This document shows, piece by piece, positions 29,536-38,486 of a stretch of DNA of 64,000 nucleotides. The notes under the pieces are model-generated. The model saw only the letters and a program-made list of their open reading frames with translations. It made no database searches and was not told the DNA's origin. The DNA lies in NCBI RefSeq assembly GCF_040450955.1, contig NZ_CP144373.1, forward strand, positions 848,486 to 912,485. The letters run 5' to 3'. This DNA is from Thermodesulfovibrio sp. 3907-1M (GTDB taxonomy: Bacteria > Nitrospirota > Thermodesulfovibrionia > Thermodesulfovibrionales > Thermodesulfovibrionaceae). Positions within the stretch are counted from its first letter, which is position 1, and each line of letters opens with the position of its first letter. The position numbers were made by a program, and so were the translations under genes.

Positions 29536-30712
29536 ATATTGGTAGATAAAGGGATATGACAATAAATCCTATTGTAACGCCAAGAAATACTATTAAAGCA
29601 GGCTCAAGCATGCTCATAAGATTAGCAACAGCATTGTCAACTTCTTCATCATAAAAATCTGCTACTTTATTGAGCATCTCATCGGTTTTACCAGTAGACT
29701 CTCCAACACTTACCATCTGAACAAATATTGGCGGAAAAATTATAGGTTTTGATTTTAAAACCTCTGTAAGAGATTTACCAGCAGTTACATCCTCTCTCAT
29801 TTCAATAACAATATCCTCTATAACTTTATTTCCTGAAGCTCTTGCTGCAATCTCCATGCTGTTGAGTATAGGGACTCCACTACCAAGAAGTGTTCCAAGT
29901 GTTCTTGCAAACCTTGAAAGAGAAGCTTTGAGCAAAATAACTCCTAAAAGAGGAATCTTCAAAAAAATGGCATCTGTTATTTTTTTACCTTTAGCAGACC
30001 TTCGCAAAAATTTTATAAATATGAAAAATCCAATAACTCCTGAAAGTATAAAAATTCCTGACCTTGCCATGAAATTGCTCATAGCAATTGTGACTCTTGT
30101 AGGAAGAGGAAGATCAACTCCCATTTCAGCAAACAATTTAGCAAATGTTGGAATAACAAATATCATGATAATTGCCACAACCAGAACAGCTACAGCTATT
30201 ACCAGACTGGGATAGATCATGGCACCAATAATTTTTCTACGGAGCTTTATCATTTTTTCAAAATAATCAGCCATACGCTGTAGCACCTTGTCAAGCATTC
30301 CACCTTCCTCTCCTGCTCTAACCATATTTACAAAAAGTGAGCTGAATACTCTTGGATGCTTTTTCATGGCATCAGCTAAGGAGGAGCCTTTTTCTATGTC
30401 ATTTCTTAATTGAATAAGAACTTTTTTGAAGCTTTTATTCTTTATCTGACCAATTAATGCATCAAAAGCCTGAAGGACAGGCACACCTGAAGAAAAAAGA
30501 GTTGCAAACTGACGGGTAAAAAACAGAATATCTTTCTGAGAGACTCTTGCAAAACCAAAAAATTTTTTCTCTTCCTTTTCTTTTACATACCTTGGAATTA
30601 TTCCCTTTTTCCTTAAGGCTAAAAGCAATTCTCCTTCATTCTCAGCTTCAGTTTCACCTGTTACTGGAAGTCCTTCTTCTGTTCTACCCTTCCAGATAAA
30701 AGTTGTAGGCAT
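29501..30712 (-). CDS. pilC: type IV pilus / type II secretion inner-membrane protein (PilC/GspF)
   Basis: Polytopic platform protein of type IV pilus or type II secretion machines. About 403 residues hold two T2SSF repeats: FFTRQFATLFSSGVPVLQA (~65-83) in the first and RFARTLGTLLGSGVPILNS (~265-283) in the second, with three hydrophobic segments. I start it at ATG 30712, with GAGG 6 nt upstream, rather than at a GTG four codons earlier. No pilin or ATPase gene is beside it, so pilus and secretion roles cannot be told apart. It follows the sdh operon by about 18 bp and may be read through from it. Confidence 0.92.
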   Translation of the reverse strand: MPTTFIWKGRTEEGLPVTGETEAENEGELLLALRKKGIIPRYVKEKEEKKFFGFARVSQKDILFFTRQFATLFSSGVPVLQAFDALIGQIKNKSFKKVLIQLRNDIEKGSSLADAMKKHPRVFSSLFVNMVRAGEEGGMLDKVLQRMADYFEKMIKLRRKIIGAMIYPSLVIAVAVLVVAIIMIFVIPTFAKLFAEMGVDLPLPTRVTIAMSNFMARSGIFILSGVIGFFIFIKFLRRSAKGKKITDAIFLKIPLLGVILLKASLSRFARTLGTLLGSGVPILNSMEIAARASGNKVIEDIVIEMREDVTAGKSLTEVLKSKPIIFPPIFVQMVSVGESTGKTDEMLNKVADFYDEEVDNAVANLMSMLEPALIVFLGVTIGFIVISLYLPIFKLGEVAGRGG

Positions 30713-30730
30713 TTCAAACCTCACAATTTT

Positions 30731-31045
30731 TTATAAAAATACAATTTTAAACCCGAAGAAAGCAAGTCCTAATGGAATAATAAATACCATAACTTTCAAG
30801 AATCTTTTCAATGAGTTGTTTTTTACATACTCTGTAACCAGCCCATCTAATCCATAAAAACCGTGATATAAAGCTGACAGAAGAAAAACAATATTAAAAA
30901 CCTTCCATGACGGCTCACTCAATCTTTGAATTACTGCTTCATAGGAATATGCCTCAGGTTGAATAAAGTGCATCATAAAAAAATGATAAACCAGCCCAAA
31001 AGCAAGAATCACACCTGTTATTCTATGTAAAAGCCAGCTCCACAT
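30731..31045 (-). CDS. sdhD: succinate dehydrogenase/fumarate reductase membrane subunit, SdhD-like
   Basis: Second membrane anchor of complex II. The start at 31045 is decided by AAGGAGGTG (31052-31060) and by overlap with the sdhC stop (TAATG); an in-frame start 14 codons upstream would lie inside sdhC. The resulting 104 residues have three transmembrane segments and histidines suited to heme ligation (LLHRITG, LVYHFFMMH, LYHGFYGLDG). It is the last gene of the sdhA-B-C-D set. Confidence 0.88.
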   Translation of the reverse strand: MWSWLLHRITGVILAFGLVYHFFMMHFIQPEAYSYEAVIQRLSEPSWKVFNIVFLLSALYHGFYGLDGLVTEYVKNNSLKRFLKVMVFIIPLGLAFFGFKIVFL

Positions 31046-31389
31046 TAGAACACCTCCTTTAAAAAGTAAAAAGCACCAATAAACCATAAAACTGCTACAA
31101 CTGCTGCTCCAGCATAAGCTATCTGTTTTTGATACTTCGTTGATACCCCTATCTCAAGAAGTGTGATTCTTATGCCTGCAAAAACATGTTTTAGAACTAT
31201 AGCGAAAAGAATTAATTCGCCAATCTTAATAATGGGATTTTTCATCAATGCCATTAATTTATCATATGCCACTGGATCTTTTAAATGGCTCAAAACATAA
31301 ATATGAGCGATTAAGTAAAGTGTAAGAATAATTCCTGTAACTCTATGAACGAGCCAGGCAATTGAGCCTGTATTCCATTTATATCTCAT
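31045..31389 (-). CDS. sdhC: succinate dehydrogenase/fumarate reductase cytochrome b subunit, SdhC-like
   Basis: Membrane anchor subunit that binds heme b and quinone. The 114 residues have three transmembrane segments and the family stretch SIAWLVHRVTGIILTLYLIAH with conserved histidines, plus KHVFAGIRI in the second helix. CAGGAGGTG precedes the ATG at a good distance. The start overlaps the sdhB stop by 4 bp. Confidence 0.88.
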   Translation of the reverse strand: MRYKWNTGSIAWLVHRVTGIILTLYLIAHIYVLSHLKDPVAYDKLMALMKNPIIKIGELILFAIVLKHVFAGIRITLLEIGVSTKYQKQIAYAGAAVVAVLWFIGAFYFLKEVF

Positions 31390-32105
31390 CTTTCACCTCC
31401 TGTAAAGCCTTTCTTAACAGCCATTCGCTTTAATTTTAGAATGTGCTTTGTAATGTCAATCTCCTTTGGACATACCTCCACACAGTTAAAAATTGAATGA
31501 CAGCGCCAGACTCCGTGTTCTCCTGTGATTTTCTCAAGTCTCTGCTCTGTTGCTCTGTCACGGGTATCAAAAAGAAATCTATATGCTTTAAGCAACGCAC
31601 TTGGTCCAAGATATTCTTTGTCAGCCCAGAATACAGGACATGATGTGGTGCAACTGCCGCACATAATGCATGTTATTGACTCAAGAATTTTATGCTGGTC
31701 TTCAGGTGATTGAATCCTTTCCCTTTCAGGTGGAGGTTCGTCATTTATCAAATAGGGTAAAACTCTGTCATTTTTCTCAAAAAACAGAGTCATATCTACC
31801 ACAAGATCCTTTATCACAGGCAGGGAAGGCAAAGGCTCAATCACTATAAGTTCTGGCAGATCCTTTACCAGCGTCTGACAGGCGAGCCTGTTTTTACCAT
31901 TAATCTTCATTGCACAGGAACCACATACTCCGTGAGCACATGATTTTCTGAATGTGAGAGTTCCATCTCTTGTCTCTTTAATCTTAATAAGTCCATCTAA
32001 TACCCTTTCCATGCTATTAAGCTTAATTCTGAACTCATCCCATCTTTGGGAAGGATTTTTATCGGGTAAATATCTTTTAATTCTGAAGGTGTAATATTTT
32101 TCCAT
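31386..32105 (-). CDS. sdhB: succinate dehydrogenase/fumarate reductase iron-sulfur subunit
   Basis: Electron-transfer subunit carrying three Fe-S clusters. In 239 residues the [2Fe-2S] ligands are Cys56, Cys61, Cys64 and Cys76. The C-terminal domain has CIMCGSCTTSCP (Cys146, 149, 152, 156) and CHSIFNCVEVCPK (Cys202, 208, 212), for the [4Fe-4S] and [3Fe-4S] clusters. The pattern matches the SdhB/FrdB family. The start shares one base with the sdhA stop (TGATG). Direction of catalysis in the cell cannot be read from sequence. Confidence 0.95.
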   Translation of the reverse strand: MEKYYTFRIKRYLPDKNPSQRWDEFRIKLNSMERVLDGLIKIKETRDGTLTFRKSCAHGVCGSCAMKINGKNRLACQTLVKDLPELIVIEPLPSLPVIKDLVVDMTLFFEKNDRVLPYLINDEPPPERERIQSPEDQHKILESITCIMCGSCTTSCPVFWADKEYLGPSALLKAYRFLFDTRDRATEQRLEKITGEHGVWRCHSIFNCVEVCPKEIDITKHILKLKRMAVKKGFTGGER

Positions 32106-33838
32106 CAGTATTTTCTCTCCTCCGGTTTAAATCTTGTAATTTTAACAGGTTTAAATTTGAAGGTGATACCTTTGTCTGTCTGAAAAGCAAAAGTATGCTT
32201 GAGCCAGTTTTCATCATCTCTTTTTGGATAATCCTCTCTACAGTGTGCACCTCTGCTTTCTGTTCTCTGTAAAGCACTGCAGGCTATTACTTCTGCGAGG
32301 GTGAGCATGTGTCCGAGCTCTATTGCCTCAAGAAGCTCTGTATTGAAAGTCTTTGATTTATCAGTAATGGATATCTCTTTATATCGCTCCTTTAACTTCT
32401 GAATTTCTTCAATTACTGTTTTTAATCCTTCCTCAGTTCTGAATACTGAGCATTTATCCATCATGACTGATTGAAGGTCCTTTCTTACAGAGGCAACAGT
32501 CTCCCTGCCAGTTGAGTTTTTAAGCATATTGATGCAGTCTGAAACTGCCTGAATTCTCTCTTTGCTGACCCTGCCTCTTGTGTTTGATTTAAGAATTTCT
32601 GAAGCAGCTTTTCCTGCTCTTCTTCCAAATACAACAGTATCAAGCAGGGAATTACATCCAAGCCTGTTTGCTCCGTGAACAGATACACAGGCACACTCAC
32701 CAGCAGCATAAAGTCCGTAAACCACTGAGCCATCCACATCTCTTAAAACTCTGCCATCATTATCTGTTGGAATTCCACCCATCGCATAATGAGCAGTGGG
32801 AACAACAGGAATTGGTGACTCAGAAGGATCGATTCCCATGTAGATTTTGCAGAAGGTGGTTATCTCTGGAAGCCTCTCTTCAAGAATTTTTTTGTCCACA
32901 TGTCTTAAGTCAAGGTAAACATAGTCTTTTCCATCAATACCTCTTCCTTGTCTTATCTCTGTAAGAATTGCTCTGGATACCATATCTCTGGGTGCAAGGT
33001 CTTTTATGGTCGGTGCATACCTTTCCATAAATCTCTCACCCTTACCATTAATAAGAATTCCACCTTCTCCTCTTGCTCCTTCAGTGATCAATATTCCAAG
33101 TCCGTAAAGTCCTGTAGGATGGAACTGAAAGAACTCCATATCTTCAAGAGGAAGTCCCTGTCTGAAAAGCATGCTTAAACATTCACCTGTGCTTGCATAG
33201 GCATTGGAGGTAACTTTAAAAATTTTCCCATACCCACCACTGGCTATTATCACTGCTTTGGATTCAAATACATGAATTGAGCCGTCCTTTATGTTTACTG
33301 CAATAACTCCCTGAACAGCATTGTTTTCTATAACAATATCAAGAACCTCAAACTCCTGAAAAAATCTTACACCTTTAAGCTGACACTGCTCATAGAGAGC
33401 AAAAAGCACGGCATGACCTGTTCTGTCAGCAGAATAACAGGCTCTACGAACAGGTGCTTTACCAAACTCCTTTGTATGCCCCCCAAATCTTCTCTGGGCA
33501 ATTTTGCCTTCAGGAGTTCGGGAAAAAGGCACACCCATGTGTTCAAGCTCAATTATTGTGGGAATGGCGTCATAGCACATAATTTCAATGGCATCCTGGT
33601 CTCCTAAAAAATCGCTTCCCTTAACAGTATCATAGGTATGCCATTCTGGTGAGTCCTCTTCTTCATTGCCAAGAGCAGCACCAATTCCTCCCTGTGCTGC
33701 TGTTGAATGGGAACGAGTTGGATAAAGTTTGCTTAAAACTCCAACTGTTCCGTGATTGATACATTCAATGGCAGCACGACAACCCGCAAGCCCTGAACCA
33801 ATAATAACTGTGTCAAAGTAGTGTCTGTTAATTTCCAC
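32105..33838 (-). CDS. sdhA: succinate dehydrogenase/fumarate reductase flavoprotein subunit
   Basis: Catalytic FAD subunit interconverting succinate and fumarate on the cytoplasmic side. The 577 residues contain [12 protein letters not shown] (12-23), [10 protein letters not shown] with His44 as the covalent FAD site, HPTGLYGLG, and [24 protein letters not shown] start (33836-33838) is supported by GGAGGAG about 6 nt upstream. It heads the sdhA-B-C-D operon and diverges from the malic enzyme gene; the two products connect in C4-dicarboxylate metabolism. Confidence 0.95.
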   Translation of the reverse strand: MEINRHYFDTVIIGSGLAGCRAAIECINHGTVGVLSKLYPTRSHSTAAQGGIGAALGNEEEDSPEWHTYDTVKGSDFLGDQDAIEIMCYDAIPTIIELEHMGVPFSRTPEGKIAQRRFGGHTKEFGKAPVRRACYSADRTGHAVLFALYEQCQLKGVRFFQEFEVLDIVIENNAVQGVIAVNIKDGSIHVFESKAVIIASGGYGKIFKVTSNAYASTGECLSMLFRQGLPLEDMEFFQFHPTGLYGLGILITEGARGEGGILINGKGERFMERYAPTIKDLAPRDMVSRAILTEIRQGRGIDGKDYVYLDLRHVDKKILEERLPEITTFCKIYMGIDPSESPIPVVPTAHYAMGGIPTDNDGRVLRDVDGSVVYGLYAAGECACVSVHGANRLGCNSLLDTVVFGRRAGKAASEILKSNTRGRVSKERIQAVSDCINMLKNSTGRETVASVRKDLQSVMMDKCSVFRTEEGLKTVIEEIQKLKERYKEISITDKSKTFNTELLEAIELGHMLTLAEVIACSALQRTESRGAHCREDYPKRDDENWLKHTFAFQTDKGITFKFKPVKITRFKPEERKY

Positions 33839-33854
33839 CTATACTCCTCCCTAT

Positions 33855-33882
33855 TTGCAAAAATTATTTTATTTTGTATAAT
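33855..33882 (+). promoter_or_regulatory. candidate promoter for malic enzyme gene
   Basis: TTGCAA (33855-33860) and a perfect TATAAT (33877-33882) are 16 bp apart, with the predicted start near 33889 and AGGAGGAG before the ATG at 33916. It overlaps the divergent sdhA promoter almost completely, so the two may interfere. Confidence 0.6.
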
Positions 33883-33899
33883 TTATAGCACAATGTCAA
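33871..33899 (-). promoter_or_regulatory. candidate sdhA promoter
   Basis: On the minus strand, TTGACA (33899-33894) and CAAAAT (33876-33871) are separated by 17 bp. The -35 is perfect; the -10 matches four of six. The expected start lies about 26 nt before the GTG. It interleaves with the opposing malic-enzyme promoter. Confidence 0.5.
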
Positions 33900-33915
33900 G
33901 CATAGGAGGAGAAAA

Positions 33916-35319
33916 ATGGGATATGTACCAAGTCCAAGTTACAGTATAACGGTCCGTGTTGAGATTGAAAATAGAATAGGAATGTTTGCCAAAATTGCCT
34001 CAGCCATAAGTGGAGCAGGTGGAGATCTTGGTTCAATTGATATTGTAAAAGTGGAAAAAGGAAAAATAATAAGAGACATAACAGTGAATGCAAGAGATGA
34101 AGAGCATGAAAAGAAAATTATCAAGGCACTCAAACACATTGAAGGAATTAAAATCCTCAGGGTAATGGACAAAACATTTCTCGTCCATGAAGGTGGTAAA
34201 ATTGGAACATATAATAAAATTAATGTTAAAGGTAGAGAGGACCTCTCAAGAGTCTACACTCCAGGTGTTGCCAGAGTATGCCTTGATATTAAAAAAAATC
34301 CCGAGCATGTTTACAGGTACACCATTAAAGGAAACACTGTTGCAGTAATTACTGATGGAACAGCAGTGCTTGGACTTGGAAATATAGGACCTGATGCAGC
34401 AATGCCTGTGATGGAAGGAAAATGTATGCTTTTTAAGGAGTTTGGCGGTGTAGATGCCTTTCCAATAGCAATAAGAACAACTAATGTGGATGAGCTTGTG
34501 GATATAATCAAAAAAATATCAACTCCCTTCGGTGGAATAAATCTTGAAGACATTGCTGCACCCAGATGTTTTGAAGTAGAGAGAAGACTCAGGCAGGAGC
34601 TTGATATTCCAGTAGTTCATGATGACCAGCATGGAACTGCGATTGTTGTTTTAGCTGCATTGATAAATGTGGGAAGAATTCTTAAGAGAGACATTAGAAA
34701 TTTTAAAGTAGTTATAGCTGGAGCAGGTGCTGCGGGAACTGCCACTGCATATATGCTTCTTGACTACGGAGTAAAAGAGATTACTGTTTGTGATAGAGCA
34801 GGAACTATCTTTGAAGGAAGAACAGAGGACATGGATCCCCATAAAGAGGAGCTTGCAAGGAAAACTAATCCGAGAAAAATAAAAGGTAAGCTCAGTGATG
34901 CCCTTGAAGATGCTGATGTATTTATTGGGCTTTCTGCACCAAATATTTTAAAGCCTGAAGACATTGAGAAAATGGCAAAGGACAGAGTAGTATTTGCCCT
35001 TGCCAATCCAGACCCTGAGATAGCACCGGAGCTTGCAATGCCCCTTGTCCGAATAATGGCAACAGGAAGGTCTGACTATCCCAATCAGATTAACAATGTT
35101 CTTGCTTTTCCAGGATTATTCAAAGGGTTACTTGAAGTCCGTGCAAAGGGAGTTGAAAAGGAAATATTTTTTGCAGCAGCCAGTGCCATTGCAAACATAA
35201 TTAAAGATGAAGAGTTGAACGAAGACTACATAATTCCAAGCATATTTAACAAAAAGGTTGCTCAGGCAGTATCCCATGCAGTGGCAGAAAAGGCTAAAAA
35301 GCTTGGATTAGCGAGATAG
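33916..35319 (+). CDS. malic enzyme with N-terminal ACT domain
   Basis: Oxidatively decarboxylates malate to pyruvate with NAD(P). The 467 residues have an ACT domain (~10-85, VRVEIENRIGMFAKIASAIS) that should bind a small-molecule effector. The malic enzyme core follows, with the catalytic segment VYTPGVARVC (Tyr114), the metal site around NLEDIAAPRCFEVE and DDQHGTAIV, and the NAD-binding GAGAAGTATA (~268-277). There is no phosphotransacetylase-like C-terminal domain. The promoter region is shared with divergent sdhA, consistent with joint control of fumarate/malate flux. Cofactor choice is not decided. Confidence 0.92.
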   Translation: MGYVPSPSYSITVRVEIENRIGMFAKIASAISGAGGDLGSIDIVKVEKGKIIRDITVNARDEEHEKKIIKALKHIEGIKILRVMDKTFLVHEGGKIGTYNKINVKGREDLSRVYTPGVARVCLDIKKNPEHVYRYTIKGNTVAVITDGTAVLGLGNIGPDAAMPVMEGKCMLFKEFGGVDAFPIAIRTTNVDELVDIIKKISTPFGGINLEDIAAPRCFEVERRLRQELDIPVVHDDQHGTAIVVLAALINVGRILKRDIRNFKVVIAGAGAAGTATAYMLLDYGVKEITVCDRAGTIFEGRTEDMDPHKEELARKTNPRKIKGKLSDALEDADVFIGLSAPNILKPEDIEKMAKDRVVFALANPDPEIAPELAMPLVRIMATGRSDYPNQINNVLAFPGLFKGLLEVRAKGVEKEIFFAAASAIANIIKDEELNEDYIIPSIFNKKVAQAVSHAVAEKAKKLGLAR

Positions 35320-35380
35320 ATGTTGAAATTTTTTAAAAATTTTTAATATCATCATTAAAACTTAAAAAAGGAGGGGCAAA

Positions 35381-36583
35381 ATGAAACGAGCAGGTTTAAT
35401 GATTTTGGTATTAAGCTTGATTTTTTTATTTGTAGCTCAGGCTTTTTCTGCTGATGTGATCAGATTTGGCGCAGCTCTGTCTCTTACAGGAAAACTTGCA
35501 AAAGAAGGAAATCTTGTAAAAAACGGTTACGAACTGTGGAAAGAAACTGTAAACAAAAAGGGAGGAATACGAGTAGGAAATAAGTATTATAAGGTTGATA
35601 TTAAATATTACGATGACGAAAGTGATCCAAACAGAGCAGCAAAGCTTGTGGAAAAACTCATAACCGAAGATGGCATCAAACTCATTTTAGGTCCATACGG
35701 CAGTGAATCAGTTTTTTCAACATCTGCGATTACTGAGAAATACGGAGCTTTAATGGTTCAGGGAGGTGCTGCTGCAGACAAACTTTACACAAGAGGCTTT
35801 AAAAATCTATTTGGAATTTATACAGTAGCCACTGAATACATGGATGATACTTTAAAAATGCTAAGGAATAAAACTCCTAAACCAAATACTGTTGCAATTG
35901 TTTATTCAAACGACCTTTTCTCCACACAGGTTGCACAAGGTGCATATGCTTCAGCTCAGAAATATGGTTATAAAGTAGTATATTACAAGGACTATCCAAA
36001 GGGAACACAGGATTTATCAACAGTTATTGTGGAAATTAAAGCTAAAAATCCTGATATTCTAATAGGATGTGGACATTTCCAAGATACTGTTGTAATAGTT
36101 AAACAAAGTAAAGATTATAAATTAAATCCAAAGGCAATTGCCTTTTCAGTTGGTCCAACTTTACCAGATTTTATAACAGCACTTAAAGGTGATGCTGAAT
36201 ACATTTTTGGTTCAGCTCAATGGACTCCAACCTTGAAATATAAGGATCCTGTTTTTGGTTCAAATGCAAATTTTGTAAAAGCCTTTAAAGCAAAATTTGG
36301 CGTGGAACCAAATTATCATGCTGCTGGTGGTGCTGCTGCTGCAGTTATATTCCAGAGAGCTATTGAAAAGGCTGGCAGTTTCACAGATATAAACAGAATA
36401 AGACAAGCCCTTGCCAGCTTTAATGAAGAAACACTCTTTGGAAAAATCAGATTTGATGCAACAGGAAAAGTTGTTGGTAAAGGAATGCCTGTTATCCAGA
36501 TACTGAGAGGGCAACAAAAAACAGTATATCCTGAGGCAGCTGCTGAAGCTAAACCAGTATATCCAAAGCCAGCATGGAGATAA
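35381..36583 (+). CDS. livK: branched-chain amino-acid-type ABC transporter binding protein
   Basis: Periplasmic ligand-binding protein of the HAAT family. It has 400 residues with a signal peptide (hydrophobic ~7-20, cleavage near AFSA/DVI), then IRFGAALSLTGKLA and a two-lobe type I fold. Unusual features are an alanine-rich stretch (HAAGGAAAAV) and a C-terminus rich in Ala, Pro and Lys. AAGGAGGGG precedes the ATG. It heads a complete liv operon, but a hairpin terminator (36589-36615) separates it from livH. The ligand could be an amino acid, amide or related compound. Confidence 0.9.
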   Translation: MKRAGLMILVLSLIFLFVAQAFSADVIRFGAALSLTGKLAKEGNLVKNGYELWKETVNKKGGIRVGNKYYKVDIKYYDDESDPNRAAKLVEKLITEDGIKLILGPYGSESVFSTSAITEKYGALMVQGGAAADKLYTRGFKNLFGIYTVATEYMDDTLKMLRNKTPKPNTVAIVYSNDLFSTQVAQGAYASAQKYGYKVVYYKDYPKGTQDLSTVIVEIKAKNPDILIGCGHFQDTVVIVKQSKDYKLNPKAIAFSVGPTLPDFITALKGDAEYIFGSAQWTPTLKYKDPVFGSNANFVKAFKAKFGVEPNYHAAGGAAAAVIFQRAIEKAGSFTDINRIRQALASFNEETLFGKIRFDATGKVVGKGMPVIQILRGQQKTVYPEAAAEAKPVYPKPAWR

Positions 36584-36588
36584 TCCTG

Positions 36589-36615
36589 AAAGCCCGGAGT
36601 AATTCCGGGCTTTTT
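36589..36615 (+). terminator. intra-operon terminator between livK and livH
   Basis: A perfect 10-bp stem, AAAGCCCGGA (36589-36598) with TCCGGGCTTT (36604-36613), closes a 5-nt loop (GTAAT) and runs into five T residues. It lies 6 bp after livK and 24 bp before livH. Partial termination would leave more livK than permease message. Confidence 0.82.
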
Positions 36616-36638
36616 ACTAAATTTATACGAGGGAGGAT

Positions 36639-37517
36639 ATGATAATATTACAAATTCTTCTGAATGGTATTCTTCTTGGTGGTTTTTATGCTCTTATTGG
36701 TGTTGGTTTTTCTCTTGTCTGGGGAGTAACAAATATAATTAACCTTGCTCACGGAGCAATAGCTCTTTTAGGAGCATATATTACTTTATTTTTATTTCAG
36801 CATTATGGGTTTGATCCTTTCTTAAGTCTTCCATTCAGTTTTATACCTCTTTTTATCTTTGGATACATTTTGCAAAGGTTTTTACTCAATCTGGTTGTAA
36901 AAGCTCAAATTTTTATGCTTCTCATTTTAACCTTTGGCATAGAAATATTTCTTGTAAACTTTATGACAACTTTTTTCTCGGCAGACTTCAGATCTGTTAC
37001 TCCTGACTATGCAGGAGAAAGTTTAATAGTGGGAAATATTGTTATACCGTATATAAGATTGGGTGTATTTGCGATATGCGTGTTAATTACATTACTTTTA
37101 AGTCTATTTCTCAATAAAACATGGACAGGAAAAGCAATTAAAGCCACATCTCTTGATATTGATGCTGCAATGATGGTGGGAATAAACCCAGCAAAAATTT
37201 TTGCTATAACCTTTGCAATTGCTTCAGGATTGGCAGGAGTTGCTGGAAGTCTTTTCTCATTAACTCAGGCATTTTCTCCATCTGTTGCAGGCGCTCTAAC
37301 TTTAAGAGCTTTTATTGTAAGTATTCTTGGCGGACTTGGAAGAGTTGAAGGAGCTCTTTTAGGTGGAATCATCCTTGGAATTGTGGAAACATTGAGTTCT
37401 TACATTATTGGAGAAAGTTATAAAAATGCTATTACTCTGGCAATAATGGTTTTGGTTCTTGTAATAAAACCAACAGGAATCTTGGGGAAAAAATACTTTG
37501 CGGAGGTAAAGCATTGA
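36639..37517 (+). CDS. livH: branched-chain amino-acid ABC permease LivH
   Basis: Inner-membrane permease with 292 residues and about eight transmembrane segments. The start QILLNGILLGGFYALIGVG, GAIALLGAYI, and SILGGLGRVEGALLGGIILG near the end are typical of LivH. GGGAGG is present but only 2 nt from the ATG, an unusually tight spacing, which may lower translation relative to livK. The livM start follows the stop by 1 bp. Confidence 0.92.
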   Translation: MIILQILLNGILLGGFYALIGVGFSLVWGVTNIINLAHGAIALLGAYITLFLFQHYGFDPFLSLPFSFIPLFIFGYILQRFLLNLVVKAQIFMLLILTFGIEIFLVNFMTTFFSADFRSVTPDYAGESLIVGNIVIPYIRLGVFAICVLITLLLSLFLNKTWTGKAIKATSLDIDAAMMVGINPAKIFAITFAIASGLAGVAGSLFSLTQAFSPSVAGALTLRAFIVSILGGLGRVEGALLGGIILGIVETLSSYIIGESYKNAITLAIMVLVLVIKPTGILGKKYFAEVKH

Positions 37518-37518
37518 T

Positions 37519-38475
37519 ATGAAAAAAAGTGTTATCTTATTTTTTGTATTTATTACCATATTAATTTTACTTCCATTTTTAGTGTCAGGATACTGGCTAA
37601 GAGTTCTTACTCAGACCTTCATGTTTGCAGCCATAGCTACTGGAAGTAATATAATCATAGGATTTACAGGATATCCAGCCTTTGGAAATATAGCATTTTT
37701 TGGAATAGGAGCATATGTAACTGGAGTATTAATGACAAAGTATAATCTGTCTTTTATACTTACTCTTCCCTTCTGTGCATTGTCAGGATTTCTGATTGCT
37801 ACACTTTTAGGTATACCGCTTTTAAGACTTAAAGGACACTATTTTGCAATTGCTACAATTGGAGTAATGGAAGCAATAAAAGAAATCGTAGACAATATGA
37901 CAGAAATAACAGGCGGAGGCATGGGACTTACATTGCCTATTATGGAAGGTGATCCTGCTTATATATATAAATTTTTCTACTATGCAATTCTTTCAATAAT
38001 GCTGCTTACTGTTGTAATAGCTTTTTTAATATTTCGTTCGAAATTTGGATATGCTTTAAGAGCAATCAGAATTGATGAAGATGCAGCATCTGTAATGGGT
38101 ATAAATACATCACTTTTTAAAACAATATCCTGGGCTATAAGTGGAGCTCTTGTCGGCATAGCTGGTGGAGCATATGCTTACTGGTTAACATATATTGACT
38201 CTTCTACAGTTTTTCAAACTTCCTATTCTGTAAAAATGTTTGCAATGATTTTGCTTGGTGGTGGAACAACTGTCCTGGGTCCAATGATAGGAGCTTTTAT
38301 TCTTGAGCTTGTCTCAGAACTGGTATGGAGCAAATTTATAGAAATTCACGGAATGATACTCGGACTGTTGATTATATTAATTGTCATATTTATACCAAAG
38401 GGATTATTTGAGACATTTAAAGGAGGCTTTTCATTTAAAAGAATTATTATCAACTTGAGAGAAAACAAACTATGA
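37519..38475 (+). CDS. livM: branched-chain amino-acid ABC permease LivM
   Basis: Second permease of the importer, 318 residues. Characteristic stretches are NIIIGFTGYPAFGNIAFFGIGAY (~48-70), RLKGHYFAIATIG (~112-124), FRSKFGYALRAIRIDEDAA and LLGGGTTVLGPMIGAF. About eight to ten hydrophobic helices are visible. It pairs with LivH, and livG begins 11 bp downstream. Confidence 0.93.
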   Translation: MKKSVILFFVFITILILLPFLVSGYWLRVLTQTFMFAAIATGSNIIIGFTGYPAFGNIAFFGIGAYVTGVLMTKYNLSFILTLPFCALSGFLIATLLGIPLLRLKGHYFAIATIGVMEAIKEIVDNMTEITGGGMGLTLPIMEGDPAYIYKFFYYAILSIMLLTVVIAFLIFRSKFGYALRAIRIDEDAASVMGINTSLFKTISWAISGALVGIAGGAYAYWLTYIDSSTVFQTSYSVKMFAMILLGGGTTVLGPMIGAFILELVSELVWSKFIEIHGMILGLLIILIVIFIPKGLFETFKGGFSFKRIIINLRENKL

Positions 38476-38486
38476 GGTGTTGAAAA

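Noticed and set aside
31046-31087. Fourteen extra N-terminal residues for sdhD
   Set aside because: They lie inside sdhC, and the ribosome-binding site AAGGAGGTG falls just before the inner ATG at 31045.
32077-33607. Several open frames antisense or out of frame within sdhA
   Set aside because: They have no ribosome-binding sites or recognisable motifs, and the sdhA frame is fully conserved across them.
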